Positions 1-9,066 are shown, counted from the stretch's first letter. The stretch is DNA of 64,000 bases from Alphaproteobacteria bacterium (GCA_029289325.1 JARFTV010000012.1:26920-90919); one strand, 5' to 3'. The notes: generated by a model not told the origin, from the letters alone. Numbers and translations are program-made.

Positions 1-812
1 CCGAGGCCCGCGATGTTCGGGCGGCGGCCGGTGGCGTAGAGCACGAGGTCGAACTCGCGGTCGGTCCCGTCGGTGGAGACGGCGCGGATGCCCTCGGGCG
101 TCTTTTCCAGCCGCATCACATCAGTGCCGCAATGGATCTGGATGCCGCGCGCCTGCATGGCATTGGCGACATGGCCGCGCGCCTCTTCGTCGAAGCCGCG
201 CAGGATCTGCGCACCACGGTAGTACTGGCAGACCTCCACCCCGAGACCGTGGAGGATGCAGGCGAATTCGCTGGCGATATAGCCCCCACCCACCACCAGC
301 GCGCGCTTCGGCAGCGCCGTGAGATGAAAGATCTCGTTCGAGGTGATGGCCAGTTCCTTGCCCGGGATGTCCGGCACGAAGGGCCAGCCGCCGACGGCGA
401 TCAGGATATGTCTGGCGGTGAATTCGGCGCCCGACGCCAGACGGACCTGGTGCGGCCCGGTGACAACGGCGCGTTCGTCATGGACGGTGACGCCCGCGTT
501 CTTCAGCGTGGTGCGGTAGGCGCCTTCCAGCCGGTCAAGCTCGGCCTCGAGCTTGTTGCGGAAGGCGGTCCAGTCGAAGGGTCCGGGCGTCACGTCCCAG
601 CCATATTCCCGCGCCTCGGCAATCGCCTCGGGGAAGGCCGAGGCGAAGACCATCAGCTTCTTCGGCACGCAGCCCCGGATCACGCAGGTGCCGCCCATCC
701 GGCTTTCCTCGGCCAGGCCCACCCTGGCGCCGTATTCGCCCGAGGCGATCCGCGCGGCGCGGACGCCGCCCGAGCCGCCGCCGATGACAAAGAGGTCGTA
801 ATCGAAAGCCAT
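1..812 (-). CDS. gor: Glutathione-disulfide reductase (C-terminal part lies outside the window)
   Basis: Reduces oxidised glutathione with NADPH in the cytoplasm. The first 270 residues are visible and the gene runs off the left edge; the family is usually about 450 aa. Seen: an N-terminal FAD-binding GGGSGGVRAAR (residues 11-21), the redox-active CVIRGC (Cys43 and Cys48), and a second Rossmann motif VVGGGYIASEFA for NADPH. The spacing of the two cysteines and the GCVPKK tail are typical of glutathione reductase rather than dihydrolipoamide dehydrogenase. The ATG at 812 gives a normal N-terminus MAFDYDLFVIG. It lies 37 nt downstream of rpiA on the same strand, so the two are probably co-transcribed and both linked to NADPH and pentose phosphate metabolism (inference). 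Confidence 0.95.
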   Translation of the reverse strand, partial: MAFDYDLFVIGGGSGGVRAARIASGEYGARVGLAEESRMGGTCVIRGCVPKKLMVFASAFPEAIAEAREYGWDVTPGPFDWTAFRNKLEAELDRLEGAYRTTLKNAGVTVHDERAVVTGPHQVRLASGAEFTARHILIAVGGWPFVPDIPGKELAITSNEIFHLTALPKRALVVGGGYIASEFACILHGLGVEVCQYYRGAQILRGFDEEARGHVANAMQARGIQIHCGTDVMRLEKTPEGIRAVSTDGTDREFDLVLYATGRRPNIAGL

Positions 813-849
813 GTCGTTCCCGTCTGCTGCCCCGCCCCCGGGGAGGCGA

Positions 850-1638
850 TCAGTCACCCAGATCGGCGAAGATGTTGCCGCCTTCGGCCAGATTGACCTG
901 GCCATCCTCGATCCGGCCGGAGTTGATGTCGCGCACCGTGACCCGCCCGTCGCCCGAGCCGATCACCACGATGTCGCAGATGTCGATGAAGAGCCCGTTC
1001 TCGACCACGCCGGGAATCTGGTTCAGCACCAGCGCCAGCTGGCGCGGATTGCCGATCCGCCTGAGGTCGAGGTCAAGGATGTAATGCCCCTCATCCGTCC
1101 GCAGGGGCTGGCCCTTGTCCAGCCGCAGCGCCACGTCGCGGTTGAGCACGTCAAGGCTGTAGAGCGTTTCCTCGATCAGCGCCTTCGTCGTCTGCCAGCC
1201 GAAGGGGACCACTTCGACCGGAAGCGGGAAGGCCCCAAGCTGCGCCACCTCTTTCGCGGCATCGGCGATGACGATCATCCGGTCACTGGCGGTGGCGACG
1301 ATCTTTTCTTGCAGAAGCGCCGCGCCGCCGCCCTTGATCAGGTTGAGGTTCGGATCGAATTCATCTGCGCCATCGATCGTCAGGTCCAGCCAGCGCAGGT
1401 CATCCAGCGCGACGACCGTCAGTCCAAGTTCGCGCGCAAGATCGGCAGTGCGGCTCGAGGTCGCGACGCAGGTCAGCTTCAACCCCTCGGCCTTCACCCG
1501 TTCGGCCAGACAGCGCACCATCCAGGCTGCGGTCGATCCGGTGCCGAGGCCCACTTTCATCCCGTCCTCGACAAAATCCACCGACCGGCGTGCGGCGGCA
1601 TATTTGGCCAGATCGATCGGCGAAAGTTCGGCGGTCAT
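850..1638 (-). CDS. rpiA: Ribose-5-phosphate isomerase A
   Basis: Interconverts ribose 5-phosphate and ribulose 5-phosphate in the pentose phosphate pathway. The 262-aa product has the substrate phosphate loop GLGTGSTAAW (residues 30-39), the catalytic-region motif DGADEFDP and KGGGAALLQEK, all hallmarks of RpiA. Full length for the family (about 220-265 aa). It is followed by gor on the same strand after 37 nt. The upstream flank toward the EF-hand gene is only about 70 nt, so a promoter would have to lie in 1639-1709. Confidence 0.96.
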   Translation of the reverse strand: MTAELSPIDLAKYAAARRSVDFVEDGMKVGLGTGSTAAWMVRCLAERVKAEGLKLTCVATSSRTADLARELGLTVVALDDLRWLDLTIDGADEFDPNLNLIKGGGAALLQEKIVATASDRMIVIADAAKEVAQLGAFPLPVEVVPFGWQTTKALIEETLYSLDVLNRDVALRLDKGQPLRTDEGHYILDLDLRRIGNPRQLALVLNQIPGVVENGLFIDICDIVVIGSGDGRVTVRDINSGRIEDGQVNLAEGGNIFADLGD

Positions 1639-1709
1639 GGCGGCAACTCCCCTTCTTCGCCCCCGGCATAGCGCAAAGGTCCGCCAAGGGCGAGAGGGTT
1701 TAGCCGCCG

Positions 1710-2255
1710 CTAAACCTCGGGTGCGAGTCGCGCGAGGCCGGTGCGCACCTCTTCGGCCGTCAGGGCACCGTCACCATTGCCGTCCAGACGCAGAGCCGCG
1801 CGCAACAGGGCTGCCTCCGCCTCGCGCAGGCCCGTCAGGCCCGCCGCAAGCCCCGCCGCCGCGATCTCGTCCGGGGTGAGCCGGTCGTCGCCATCGGCAT
1901 CTGCTGCCGCGAAATGCCGTTCCAGGCGGCCCCGTCCCGTGGCGCTGGCCGCGCGCTGCGTCACCAGAAGCTCTGCCCGCGTGACGCTGCCGTCGGCATC
2001 GAGATCCAGCGCCAATAGCCGCCGCAAGGCACTGGCGCGCGCCCCGGAGCGTTCCAGCGCGATATGCTCCTCGATCCCCTGCCCGGTCAGCCCCTCCGAG
2101 CCGCCGAACCCAGCCACGAGGTCAAGAAGCCGCGCCTCCAGCCGCCCGGGATTCCGCTCCGCCGCCTCGGCCAGGAGGTCCGCTGCCCCCTGCGCCATCG
2201 CCCCGTTCGCCGCAAACAGCGCAAACAGCGCCAGCACCGCCATGAACCGCACCAT
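1710..2255 (-). CDS. Secreted EF-hand calcium-binding protein
   Basis: A 181-aa protein with a signal peptide (hydrophobic residues about 4-20, cleavage after NGAMA) followed by EF-hand loops. Visible loops are DLDADGSVTRAEL, DADGDDRLTPDEI and DGNGDGALTAEEV, each with the Asp/Asn-x-Asp-Gly pattern and the position-12 Glu. The start at 2255 was chosen because GGGAGG lies 7 nt upstream and because the longer open frame would bury the signal peptide. A periplasmic Ca2+ sensor or buffer is likely; no partner is evident from the neighbours. Confidence 0.85.
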   Translation of the reverse strand: MVRFMAVLALFALFAANGAMAQGAADLLAEAAERNPGRLEARLLDLVAGFGGSEGLTGQGIEEHIALERSGARASALRRLLALDLDADGSVTRAELLVTQRAASATGRGRLERHFAAADADGDDRLTPDEIAAAGLAAGLTGLREAEAALLRAALRLDGNGDGALTAEEVRTGLARLAPEV

Positions 2256-2413
2256 GCCATTCCTCCCTTCCGACCCGGACAGACTGCCGACCAACCGTTC
2301 AGGAAGGGTTAACGGCCGCCGAACCCATCGGGATCCGCCAATGGGGAGTCGCTTTTCAGCCTGCTCCGGGGCAAGACTTGGCCCAATATCGCCGCGACCG
2401 ATGGAAAGGCCCG

Positions 2414-3094
2414 ATGTACGTTCTGCATTACGCCCCGGACAATGCCTCGCTGATCGTCCGCCTTGTGCTGGACGGCGCAGGCCTTCCCTATGAAACGGCG
2501 CTGGTCGACCGCCGCCTGCGCCAGCAGGACAGCGCGGCCTTCCGCGCGCTGAACCCGACCGGGCTGATCCCGGTGCTGTCAACGCCCGCGGGCCCGATCT
2601 CCGAGACCGGGGCGATTCTGATCTGGCTGGCGGACACCCACCAGCTTGGTCCGGCACCGGGCCATCCCGACCGCCCGGTCTTCCTGAAGTGGATGTTCTT
2701 CCTGTCGAACACCGCCCATGCCGACCTGCGCACGATCTTCTATCCGCACCAGTATGCCCCGGCCGAGGCGCATCCCGCGCATGTCGAGATCATGTCGGCC
2801 CGGATGCTGCGCCATTTCGCGCTTCTGGAAACAGCCGCACTCCAGCACCCCGGGCTTTTCGCGGCCGCCACGCCGCTTGGCGCCTATGCCCTGGTCCTGA
2901 CCCGCTGGGCGGCACTCTACCCCGAGGACGGGCCGCGCTGGTTCGACCTCGCGCATTATCCGACGCTGGAGGCGCTTGCCCGCGCGCAGGAGGCCCGGGT
3001 GGAAACCCCCGTGATCGCCCGGGCCGAGGGGCTTGGCGCGCGGCCCTTCACCCGACCGGAACAGCCGAACCCGCCCGAGGGGTCCGTCCTGTGA
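2414..3094 (+). CDS. Glutathione S-transferase family protein (first of a tandem pair)
   Basis: A 226-aa soluble GST. The N-terminal thioredoxin-fold domain shows YAPDNASLIVRLV, the cis-proline segment NPTGLIPVL and the glutathione gamma-glutamyl contact SETGAILIWLAD. The C-terminal half is the alpha-helical domain. Start at 2414 is preceded by GGAAAGG; an upstream ATG at 2378 adds 12 residues without a good ribosome site. Its stop overlaps the GTG start of the next GST. The substrate cannot be read from the sequence. Confidence 0.9.
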   Translation: MYVLHYAPDNASLIVRLVLDGAGLPYETALVDRRLRQQDSAAFRALNPTGLIPVLSTPAGPISETGAILIWLADTHQLGPAPGHPDRPVFLKWMFFLSNTAHADLRTIFYPHQYAPAEAHPAHVEIMSARMLRHFALLETAALQHPGLFAAATPLGAYALVLTRWAALYPEDGPRWFDLAHYPTLEALARAQEARVETPVIARAEGLGARPFTRPEQPNPPEGSVL

Positions 3095-3756
3095 CCCTGA
3101 CCCTGCACCATGCGCCCGACTTCGCCTCGACCATCGTCCGCTTCGCGCTGGAAGAGCTGGAACTGCCGCATACGCTGGCGCTGGCCGATATCGACGGCGG
3201 GGCGCTGGCCAGCCCGGAATACCGCCGGGTTAACCCGGTCGGCCTTATCCCGGCGCTGGAGACCGAGGACGGTCCGATCTTCGAGACCGCCGCGATCCTG
3301 CTGTGGCTGGTGGACCGGACCGGCCGCCTTGGCCCCGGCCCGACCGACCCCGACCGGGGGGCGTTCCTGTCCTGGCTCTTCTTCACCTCGAACGCGCTGC
3401 ACCAGGCGGCGCTGGCCATGTTCTACCCGCACCGACCCGCCGGAGAAGCCAATTCCGCCGCTGCGCAAGCGGCCGCGCAAGAGCAGATCACCGCCCGTCT
3501 CGGCCTGATCGAGGCGATGCTGGCCACCCAGTCACCGCGCTGGCTGTCCCCCGATCATCCGGGCGTGCTGGGCTATTACATCGGCGTGCTCGTCCGCTGG
3601 CTGATCCTCTTGCCGCCAGCCCCCTTTGGCATCAGGATCGACGACTTCCCCCGGCTGAACGCCGTCCTTGCCGCGCATGAGGCCCGACCGGCGGCGCTTC
3701 GCGTTGCGGCTTCGGACGGGCTCGGCCCCACCCCTTTCACCAATCCGGGTACCTGA
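3091..3756 (+). CDS. Glutathione S-transferase family protein (second of a tandem pair)
   Basis: A 221-aa GST paralogue of the preceding gene, with HAPDFASTIVRFALEELEL, NPVGLIPAL and FETAAILLWLVD in the thioredoxin-fold domain and an alpha-helical C-domain. It starts with GTG inside the stop codon of the first GST (GTGA overlap), and its own stop overlaps the ATG of sdaA (TGATG). Translational coupling of the three genes is therefore likely. The two GSTs probably arose by tandem duplication and may act as a heterodimer or on different electrophiles (inference). Confidence 0.9.
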   Translation: MTLTLHHAPDFASTIVRFALEELELPHTLALADIDGGALASPEYRRVNPVGLIPALETEDGPIFETAAILLWLVDRTGRLGPGPTDPDRGAFLSWLFFTSNALHQAALAMFYPHRPAGEANSAAAQAAAQEQITARLGLIEAMLATQSPRWLSPDHPGVLGYYIGVLVRWLILLPPAPFGIRIDDFPRLNAVLAAHEARPAALRVAASDGLGPTPFTNPGT

Positions 3757-5135
3757 TGTTCCTTTCCGTCTTCGACATGTTCAAGGTGGGCATCGGCCCG
3801 TCGTCCTCGCATACGATGGGGCCGATGGTCGCCGCCGCGCGCTTTCTGGACACGCTGCGCGCCTCGCCCTTCCATTTCCACGGGCTGAGGGCCTCGCTCC
3901 ACGGCTCGCTTGCCTTCACCGGGGTTGGCCATGCGACCGACCGGGCGACGATCCTTGGTCTTGCCGGCTTTGCGCCGGAGACCTATGACGCGGAAAAGGC
4001 CGAGGCCGCCTTCGCCCGCATCCGCGACACGAAGATGATCGAGGTCCCGGGCCTGCCGCCGCTGCAGTTCGACCCGGCAAAGGACCTGCATTTCGACTTC
4101 GGCCCCGCGCTGGCCGGACATGCCAACGGGATGATCCTGAAGGCCACCGATGCCCAGGGCGACGTGATCCTGGAGGAGACCTACTATTCCATCGGCGGCG
4201 GCTTCGTCCTGACCGCGGGCGAGCTTGCCGAGGCCGGGGGTGCGAGGTCGAGGGCGCGGGCCGAAGTGCCCTACCCCTTCGAGACCGCCGCCGAAATGCT
4301 TGAGATGGCGAAGAAATCCGGGCTGACCATCGCCCAGATGAAACGGCAGAACGAGCTGAAGTTCCGCTCGGCCGCCGAGCTGGATGCCGGGATCAACCGG
4401 ATCTGGCAGGTGATGAACGACTGCATCGACCGCGGCATGAAGGGCGAGGGCATCCTGCCCGGCGGTCTCAAGGTGCGTCGGCGCGCCAAGGGGATCCACG
4501 ATGCGCTGCTGGCGGAACGCGGGCTGAACCTGACGCCGCCGCATACGATCAACGACTGGATGAGCCTTTACGCCATGGCGGTGAACGAGGAGAACGCCGC
4601 CGGCGGTCAGGTCGTCACCGCGCCCACCAATGGCGCGGCGGGCGTGGTTCCGGCGGTCATCCGCTACTGGCTTGACCACGTCCCCGGCGCGTCCACTGCC
4701 AGGATCGGCGACTTCCTCCTGACCGCCGCCGCGATCGGCGGGCTCTGCAAGCACAACGCCAGCATCTCCGGCGCCGAATGCGGCTGTCAGGCCGAGGTCG
4801 GATCCGCCGCCGCCATGGCCGCCGCGGGCCTTTGCGCGGTGCTGGGGGGGACGCCGGAACAGGTGGAAAACGCCGCCGAGATCGCGCTGGAGCACCATCT
4901 CGGGATGACCTGCGATCCGGTCAAGGGCCTGGTGCAGGTGCCCTGCATCGAGCGGAACGGTCTTGGCGCGATCAAGGCGGTCTCTGCCGCCTCGCTTTCC
5001 CTGCGCGGCGACGGCCAGCACCTCGTTTCCCTCGACGTCTGCATCGAGACGATGCGCCAGACCGGCCGGGACATGCACGAGAAATACAAGGAAACCAGCC
5101 TTGGCGGCCTCGCCGTCAACGTCCCGAACTGCTGA
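3756..5135 (+). CDS. sdaA: L-serine ammonia-lyase, iron-sulfur dependent, single chain
   Basis: Deaminates L-serine to pyruvate and ammonia using a labile 4Fe-4S cluster. The 459-aa chain fuses the beta (N-terminal, GIGPSSSHTMGPM at about residues 13-25) and alpha domains as in E. coli SdaA. Cluster cysteines are apparent in GAECGCQAEVGSA and CDPVKGLVQVPC near the C-terminus. The ATG overlaps the stop of the upstream GST. A GST-GST-sdaA coupling is unusual and may relate to cysteine/serine or glutathione turnover (inference). A two-hairpin intergenic repeat follows immediately. Confidence 0.97.
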   Translation: MFLSVFDMFKVGIGPSSSHTMGPMVAAARFLDTLRASPFHFHGLRASLHGSLAFTGVGHATDRATILGLAGFAPETYDAEKAEAAFARIRDTKMIEVPGLPPLQFDPAKDLHFDFGPALAGHANGMILKATDAQGDVILEETYYSIGGGFVLTAGELAEAGGARSRARAEVPYPFETAAEMLEMAKKSGLTIAQMKRQNELKFRSAAELDAGINRIWQVMNDCIDRGMKGEGILPGGLKVRRRAKGIHDALLAERGLNLTPPHTINDWMSLYAMAVNEENAAGGQVVTAPTNGAAGVVPAVIRYWLDHVPGASTARIGDFLLTAAAIGGLCKHNASISGAECGCQAEVGSAAAMAAAGLCAVLGGTPEQVENAAEIALEHHLGMTCDPVKGLVQVPCIERNGLGAIKAVSAASLSLRGDGQHLVSLDVCIETMRQTGRDMHEKYKETSLGGLAVNVPNC

Positions 5136-5154
5136 ACTCCACCCCTTCCCATTG

Positions 5155-5262
5155 CGGCAAATATCCTCCGGGGGTCTGGGGGTGGAAAACCCCCAGCCGC
5201 CGAGCTGCCTTGCGTCCTTCACGCAAGGCGGCGAGACAAGGGCTTGCGCGGCACGCGCGCAT
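5155..5262. repeat. Dispersed two-hairpin intergenic repeat, copy 1
   Basis: Downstream of sdaA. It begins with GGCAAATATCCT, then a stem CTGGGGGT (5176-5183) / ACCCCCAG (5189-5196) with loop GGAAA. A second stem follows, GCCTTGCGT (5207-5215) / ACGCAAGGC (5221-5229), then the tail GACAAGGGCTTGCGCG. Related copies occur at about 44970, 59642 and 63841. It probably acts as a terminator or mRNA 3' end for sdaA. Confidence 0.8.
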
Positions 5263-5330
5263 TTCGGAACGCGCCCCAATCCCGGCGATGTCGCTTTCAG
5301 ACTGGCAGCTCCGCGCGGCCCAAGCTAGGC

Positions 5331-6272
5331 ATGGGCATGGCCAAGGATACCACGCTTCGCGGCATCGTGCTGATGCTTCTCTTCTGCATGATCGCGCCGC
5401 TTCTGGACGTGTCCTCGAAGCTTGCGGCCGAAGGCGGGATGCCGGTGGGCCAGATCACCACCGCGCGCTTTCTGGTGCAGGGGATGCTGACGCTGCCCGT
5501 GGTGCTGGCGATGGGCGTCAGCCTGCATCTGTCGCCCCGCGCGCTGGCCTTCACCTGTCTCCGCGCGGTCTTCCTGATCCTGTCGACCTTCTCCTTCGTC
5601 TCGGGCATCGCCGTCATGCCGGTGGCCGACGCGCTGGCCATCGCCTTTGTCGAGCCCTTCATCCTCTTGATCCTCGGCAGCCTGATCTTCGGCGACCAGG
5701 TCGGGCCGCGCCGGATCGCGGCCTGTGCCGTGGGGTTCGGCGGTGCGCTTCTCGTGATCCAGCCCTCGATCCAGGTCTTCGGGCTGGTGGCGCTCTGGCC
5801 CCTGGGCACGGCCTTCTTCTTCGCCTTTTACATGCTGGTGACCCGCGCGATCTCGGCCTACATGCACCCGGTTGCGATGCAGTTCCACACGTCCTGGACC
5901 GGGCTCCTGATCTGCCTGCCGATCATGGCGGGTTTCAACGGCAGCGGGATCAGCCCGCTGGACCCGATCTGGCCGGGGGGGTTGAACTGGCTCTGGCTGT
6001 TCGGCGTCGGCTTCTGGGCCGCGGTCAGCCATATGAGCATGACCTATGCACTTAAATACGCCCCGTCCGCGACCCTTGCGCCGCTGCATTATTCGGAGAT
6101 CGTCGTCGCGGTGATCCTTGGCTACCTGATCTTCGGCGACTTCCCCAATGCGCTGACCTGGACCGGGATCGCGATCATCGTCGCCTCGGGCCTTTACATC
6201 ATCCACCGTGAGCGGAGCGTGGCCCGACAGAAGGCCCACCCCGCGACCGAGGGGCTTACCCAAGCGCCCTGA
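5331..6272 (+). CDS. EamA/DMT-family permease
   Basis: A 313-aa inner-membrane protein with about ten hydrophobic helices in two EamA repeats, typical of the drug/metabolite transporter superfamily (RhaT/YdcZ-like exporters). Near each repeat end it has an acidic-Pro segment (ALAIAFVEPFILLIL; ATLAPLHYSEIVVAVILGY). The first in-frame ATGs are 5331 and 5337; the open frame to 5244 lacks hydrophobic character and passes through the intergenic region. Its 3' end overlaps the convergent thiamine pyrophosphokinase gene by 17 nt. The cargo is unknown. Confidence 0.88.
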   Translation: MGMAKDTTLRGIVLMLLFCMIAPLLDVSSKLAAEGGMPVGQITTARFLVQGMLTLPVVLAMGVSLHLSPRALAFTCLRAVFLILSTFSFVSGIAVMPVADALAIAFVEPFILLILGSLIFGDQVGPRRIAACAVGFGGALLVIQPSIQVFGLVALWPLGTAFFFAFYMLVTRAISAYMHPVAMQFHTSWTGLLICLPIMAGFNGSGISPLDPIWPGGLNWLWLFGVGFWAAVSHMSMTYALKYAPSATLAPLHYSEIVVAVILGYLIFGDFPNALTWTGIAIIVASGLYIIHRERSVARQKAHPATEGLTQAP

Positions 6273-6915
6273 GCGCCGCATCCAGCCGGCGACGCGGCAG
6301 GATCACCAGCATTCCCGGCGCGTCGAACTCCAGCACCACGTGCCGCGAAGTCACCCGGTTCGAGGTGCCGATCATCCCGTCCGGCGCCAGTTCAAGCCTG
6401 TCGATCGGCCATTCCAGCCCCCGGCTGGCCCCGGTGACCCGCGTCATGGGGAACAGCGACAGCGGCTCGCCGGGGGTCAGCGTCAACTCCAGCCGGGCAG
6501 GCGCGGCAAAGGCCAGGTCCTTCGGCCCGACCAGGATGCAGCGCCGGTCCGGCCGGGTGACAAGCGTGTTCATCGCTGCCAGCCCGTGGTCCAGACGCGC
6601 CCCGGCAAAGCCCAGCGCCAGCACGAAGGGCGCCTCGATCGACCGCAGCGCCTTGTCGAAATCCGTGGTTGCCTGTTCGGGCACCGGATGCTGCCGCGCC
6701 GCCGGAATCGCCGCCCGGGCCGAGGCCGAGAGCGAATCGAAGTCCCCGATCACCGCTTCGGGCATCACCCCCAGCCGCAAAAGCCCGTCTGCGCCCGAGT
6801 CCGCCGCCACCGCGACCGGCGCACGGGACAGGCAGAAGTCCAGGTCGCGGCGCCCAAAAGGCCCGCCGCCAGCCAGCGTAACCCCCACCTCTGACTGGAC
6901 AATCGGCGTATTCAT
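6256..6915 (-). CDS. Thiamine pyrophosphokinase (thiamine diphosphokinase)
   Basis: Transfers pyrophosphate from ATP to thiamine to make thiamine diphosphate. The 219-aa protein shows the family motifs AADSGADGLLRLG, VIGDFDSL, TTDFDKAL and GARLDHGLAAMNTL in order, followed by the thiamine-binding beta-sandwich C-domain. The start at 6915 has GGAG about 10 nt upstream; an in-frame earlier start at 6966 gives an atypical N-terminus. The gene ends inside the convergent EamA gene. No THI-box riboswitch was recognised upstream. Confidence 0.93.
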   Translation of the reverse strand: MNTPIVQSEVGVTLAGGGPFGRRDLDFCLSRAPVAVAADSGADGLLRLGVMPEAVIGDFDSLSASARAAIPAARQHPVPEQATTDFDKALRSIEAPFVLALGFAGARLDHGLAAMNTLVTRPDRRCILVGPKDLAFAAPARLELTLTPGEPLSLFPMTRVTGASRGLEWPIDRLELAPDGMIGTSNRVTSRHVVLEFDAPGMLVILPRRRLDAALRALG

Positions 6916-7049
6916 GCAAAACTGTCTCCAATTAAGGCGGGATTCTCGGGCTACGGCCACAATCAATCCATCAAATTACCCATGTCTGTCCATGGATTAG
7001 GGCACGTATGGGGTAAACTACGCCTGTGTCGCAGGGAAAGGGTCCGGTC

Positions 7050-9029
7050 ATGGCCAGTGAAAGCAAGATCCTGACGGTGTCCTACGGCACCTTCAGTTGC
7101 ACGCTGGAGGGGTTCGACGACCCGTTCAACGCCATGAAGGCCGTGGCCGAATATTTCCGCGACCTCGCCGCTCAGGACCGTTACTTCGGCGCCGAACCGC
7201 CGCAGCCCGACGCCGCCATGCTTCACCGCATCGCCGAGCGGGAGGTCAACCGCCTCGTCGAAAGCAAGGTCCGCGACAATTCGGTGGTCCTGCGCCCGCA
7301 GGATGTGGCCGCCCCGTCCCCCCGTGTCTCGACCGGGCCGCGTCCCGACGCGTCGCAGGAAGGTGCCGCCACCGCCCAACCGACGGTCGAACCCGCGTTG
7401 CATGGTCTGATCCCCCCCGGCGTGACCGCCAAGCTCGCGCAGATCCGGCGGTCGGTGAACCCTTCGACCTTTGCACCCGGATATGTCCCCGGCGCGCCAG
7501 AGCCGGAAGCCCCGGTTGCCGAAGCCCCCGCCGCCGCGTCCGAGGCTCCTGAAATCGTGGAGCCGGCCGTTACGCCGATCGTGGCCGAAGCCGCAGCCTT
7601 CGAGCAAACCACGCCCGATGCCGCGTTGGCCGACGATGCCCCGGCGGACGTCCTCAGCCGCATTGGCGCGCTGGTCACCGACCCCGAGCCGATCGACGTC
7701 TGGCATCTGGATGAGCCCTCCGTCTCCATCGAAGCCGAAGTCGAGCAGGTCGCGGCCGCCGATGCCGCCCCGATGGTGGAACTCGATGACGTTACGGCCG
7801 AGGTCGAGGCGGATGTCGAAAGCTGGCTGGCCAACCATGCCGAAGCATCCATCCCCGAAGCTCCTGCCGCGGAAACCGTGGCAGTCGAGCCCCTTCCGCC
7901 CGAGGCTGCCGATCTTCTGCCCGAGGCGGAGGAACCGCCGATGACGCTGGCCGACGCCTTGCTGCAGGACCCCCTGCCCGAGACGGCCCCCGACGCGCCG
8001 CAATCGCTGTCTGAAGCCCAGCTGGCCGATCCGCTGCCCGAGGCTGTCGCAGACTCCGCCGAGCCCGAGCCGGAACCCGAACCTGCGCCCCTCGCCGAGG
8101 CCGCGCCCGCCAAGACCAAGGCCAAGCGCGTCAACTCGCGCGTTGTCCGCATCCATCCCGATGACGACGCCCCGGCCCCGCGCGACCCGAACGCGACCCG
8201 CATCCTCGACGGCGGCGACGAGGATTTCGCCCGCCTCCTGCGCCAGGCCGACGATGTCATGTCGGATTCGGAAAACCGCCGCCGACTGGATTCAATCGCC
8301 CATCTCAAGGCGGCCGTCGCCGCGACCGAGGCCGACCGCGCTGCGGGGACCGAGGCGAAACCCACACCGCGCGACGACCGCTACCGCGAGGATCTGGCCC
8401 AGTCCGCGCCGGACTCTGCCTCTGGGCCCGAGCCCGAGGCGAAGCCGCGGGACAAGACCATCTCGCAAGAGCCGCGCCCCGGCGTGGTCAGCCCGCCGCC
8501 GTTGGTCCTGGTCTCGGAACAGCGGATCGACCGCGTGGCCCCGCCCGCGCCAGCCCCCGCGCCGGAAGCGAAACCCATGGTCGCCCTGCGGACCGGCCGG
8601 CTTACCGGCGCGATCGGCGTTGGCGCCGCAGGGGCAAGCCCGGTCGCTCCGGCCCAGAAACTGGTCCTGGAACAGCGCTCCGGCGCGGCCGAGACCGAGG
8701 ATGACGACGACCAGATCGATGATCTGACCCCCGAGACCGAGGCCGGTATCGCCCGCTTCGCCGACCAGATGGGCGCGAAGTCGCTGGTCGACCTGCTGGA
8801 AGCCGCAGCCGCCTATGCGACCTGCATCGAGAACCGCCCCCAGTTCACCCGGCCGCAGCTCATGCGCCGGATGATGGCGACGTCGGGCGGCAAGCAGGTC
8901 AGCCGGGAGGAGGGGCTGCGCAGCTTCGGCACGCTCCTGCGCACCGGCCGGATCGAGAAAGTGAGCCGCGGCCACTATATCCTGGCCGATCATTCGCCCT
9001 ATCTGGCGGAAGCCCGCCGGATGGCCTGA
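7050..9029 (+). CDS. Conserved protein with an acidic disordered core and a winged-helix-like C-terminus
   Basis: A 659-aa protein of unknown function. The N-terminal 70 residues (ILTVSYGTFSCTLEGFDDPF onward) look like a compact conserved domain. About 450 residues follow that are rich in Ala, Pro, Glu and Asp (many PE/EPEPEPEP runs) and are predicted disordered. The last 95 residues contain FTRPQLMRRMMA and LRTGRIEKVSRGHYIL, which resemble a winged helix. Relatives in Rhodobacteraceae are, from memory, often labelled chemotaxis protein CheA, but no histidine kinase motif (H, N, G boxes) is present, so that name looks wrong. Start at 7050 has GGGAAAGGG upstream; GTG at 7026 is an alternative. 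Confidence 0.8.
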   Translation: MASESKILTVSYGTFSCTLEGFDDPFNAMKAVAEYFRDLAAQDRYFGAEPPQPDAAMLHRIAEREVNRLVESKVRDNSVVLRPQDVAAPSPRVSTGPRPDASQEGAATAQPTVEPALHGLIPPGVTAKLAQIRRSVNPSTFAPGYVPGAPEPEAPVAEAPAAASEAPEIVEPAVTPIVAEAAAFEQTTPDAALADDAPADVLSRIGALVTDPEPIDVWHLDEPSVSIEAEVEQVAAADAAPMVELDDVTAEVEADVESWLANHAEASIPEAPAAETVAVEPLPPEAADLLPEAEEPPMTLADALLQDPLPETAPDAPQSLSEAQLADPLPEAVADSAEPEPEPEPAPLAEAAPAKTKAKRVNSRVVRIHPDDDAPAPRDPNATRILDGGDEDFARLLRQADDVMSDSENRRRLDSIAHLKAAVAATEADRAAGTEAKPTPRDDRYREDLAQSAPDSASGPEPEAKPRDKTISQEPRPGVVSPPPLVLVSEQRIDRVAPPAPAPAPEAKPMVALRTGRLTGAIGVGAAGASPVAPAQKLVLEQRSGAAETEDDDDQIDDLTPETEAGIARFADQMGAKSLVDLLEAAAAYATCIENRPQFTRPQLMRRMMATSGGKQVSREEGLRSFGTLLRTGRIEKVSRGHYILADHSPYLAEARRMA

Positions 9030-9038
9030 CCGCATCCG

Positions 9039-9066
9039 GGGCGAAGGGCGTGGTCCCTTCGTCCCG
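9039..9066. terminator. Stem-loop between converging genes
   Basis: GGGGCGAAGGG (9039-9049) pairs with CCCTTCGTCCC (9056-9066), with one G-T wobble and a 6-nt loop. It lies just after the stop of the 659-aa protein gene and before the 3' end of the DUF2842 gene. There is no T-run, so it may be a mRNA 3' end stabiliser or a bidirectional terminator. Confidence 0.6.

Noticed and set aside
6900..7049. TPP riboswitch before the thiamine pyrophosphokinase gene
   Set aside because: No CUGAGA-type THI-box core was found in the short divergent region.
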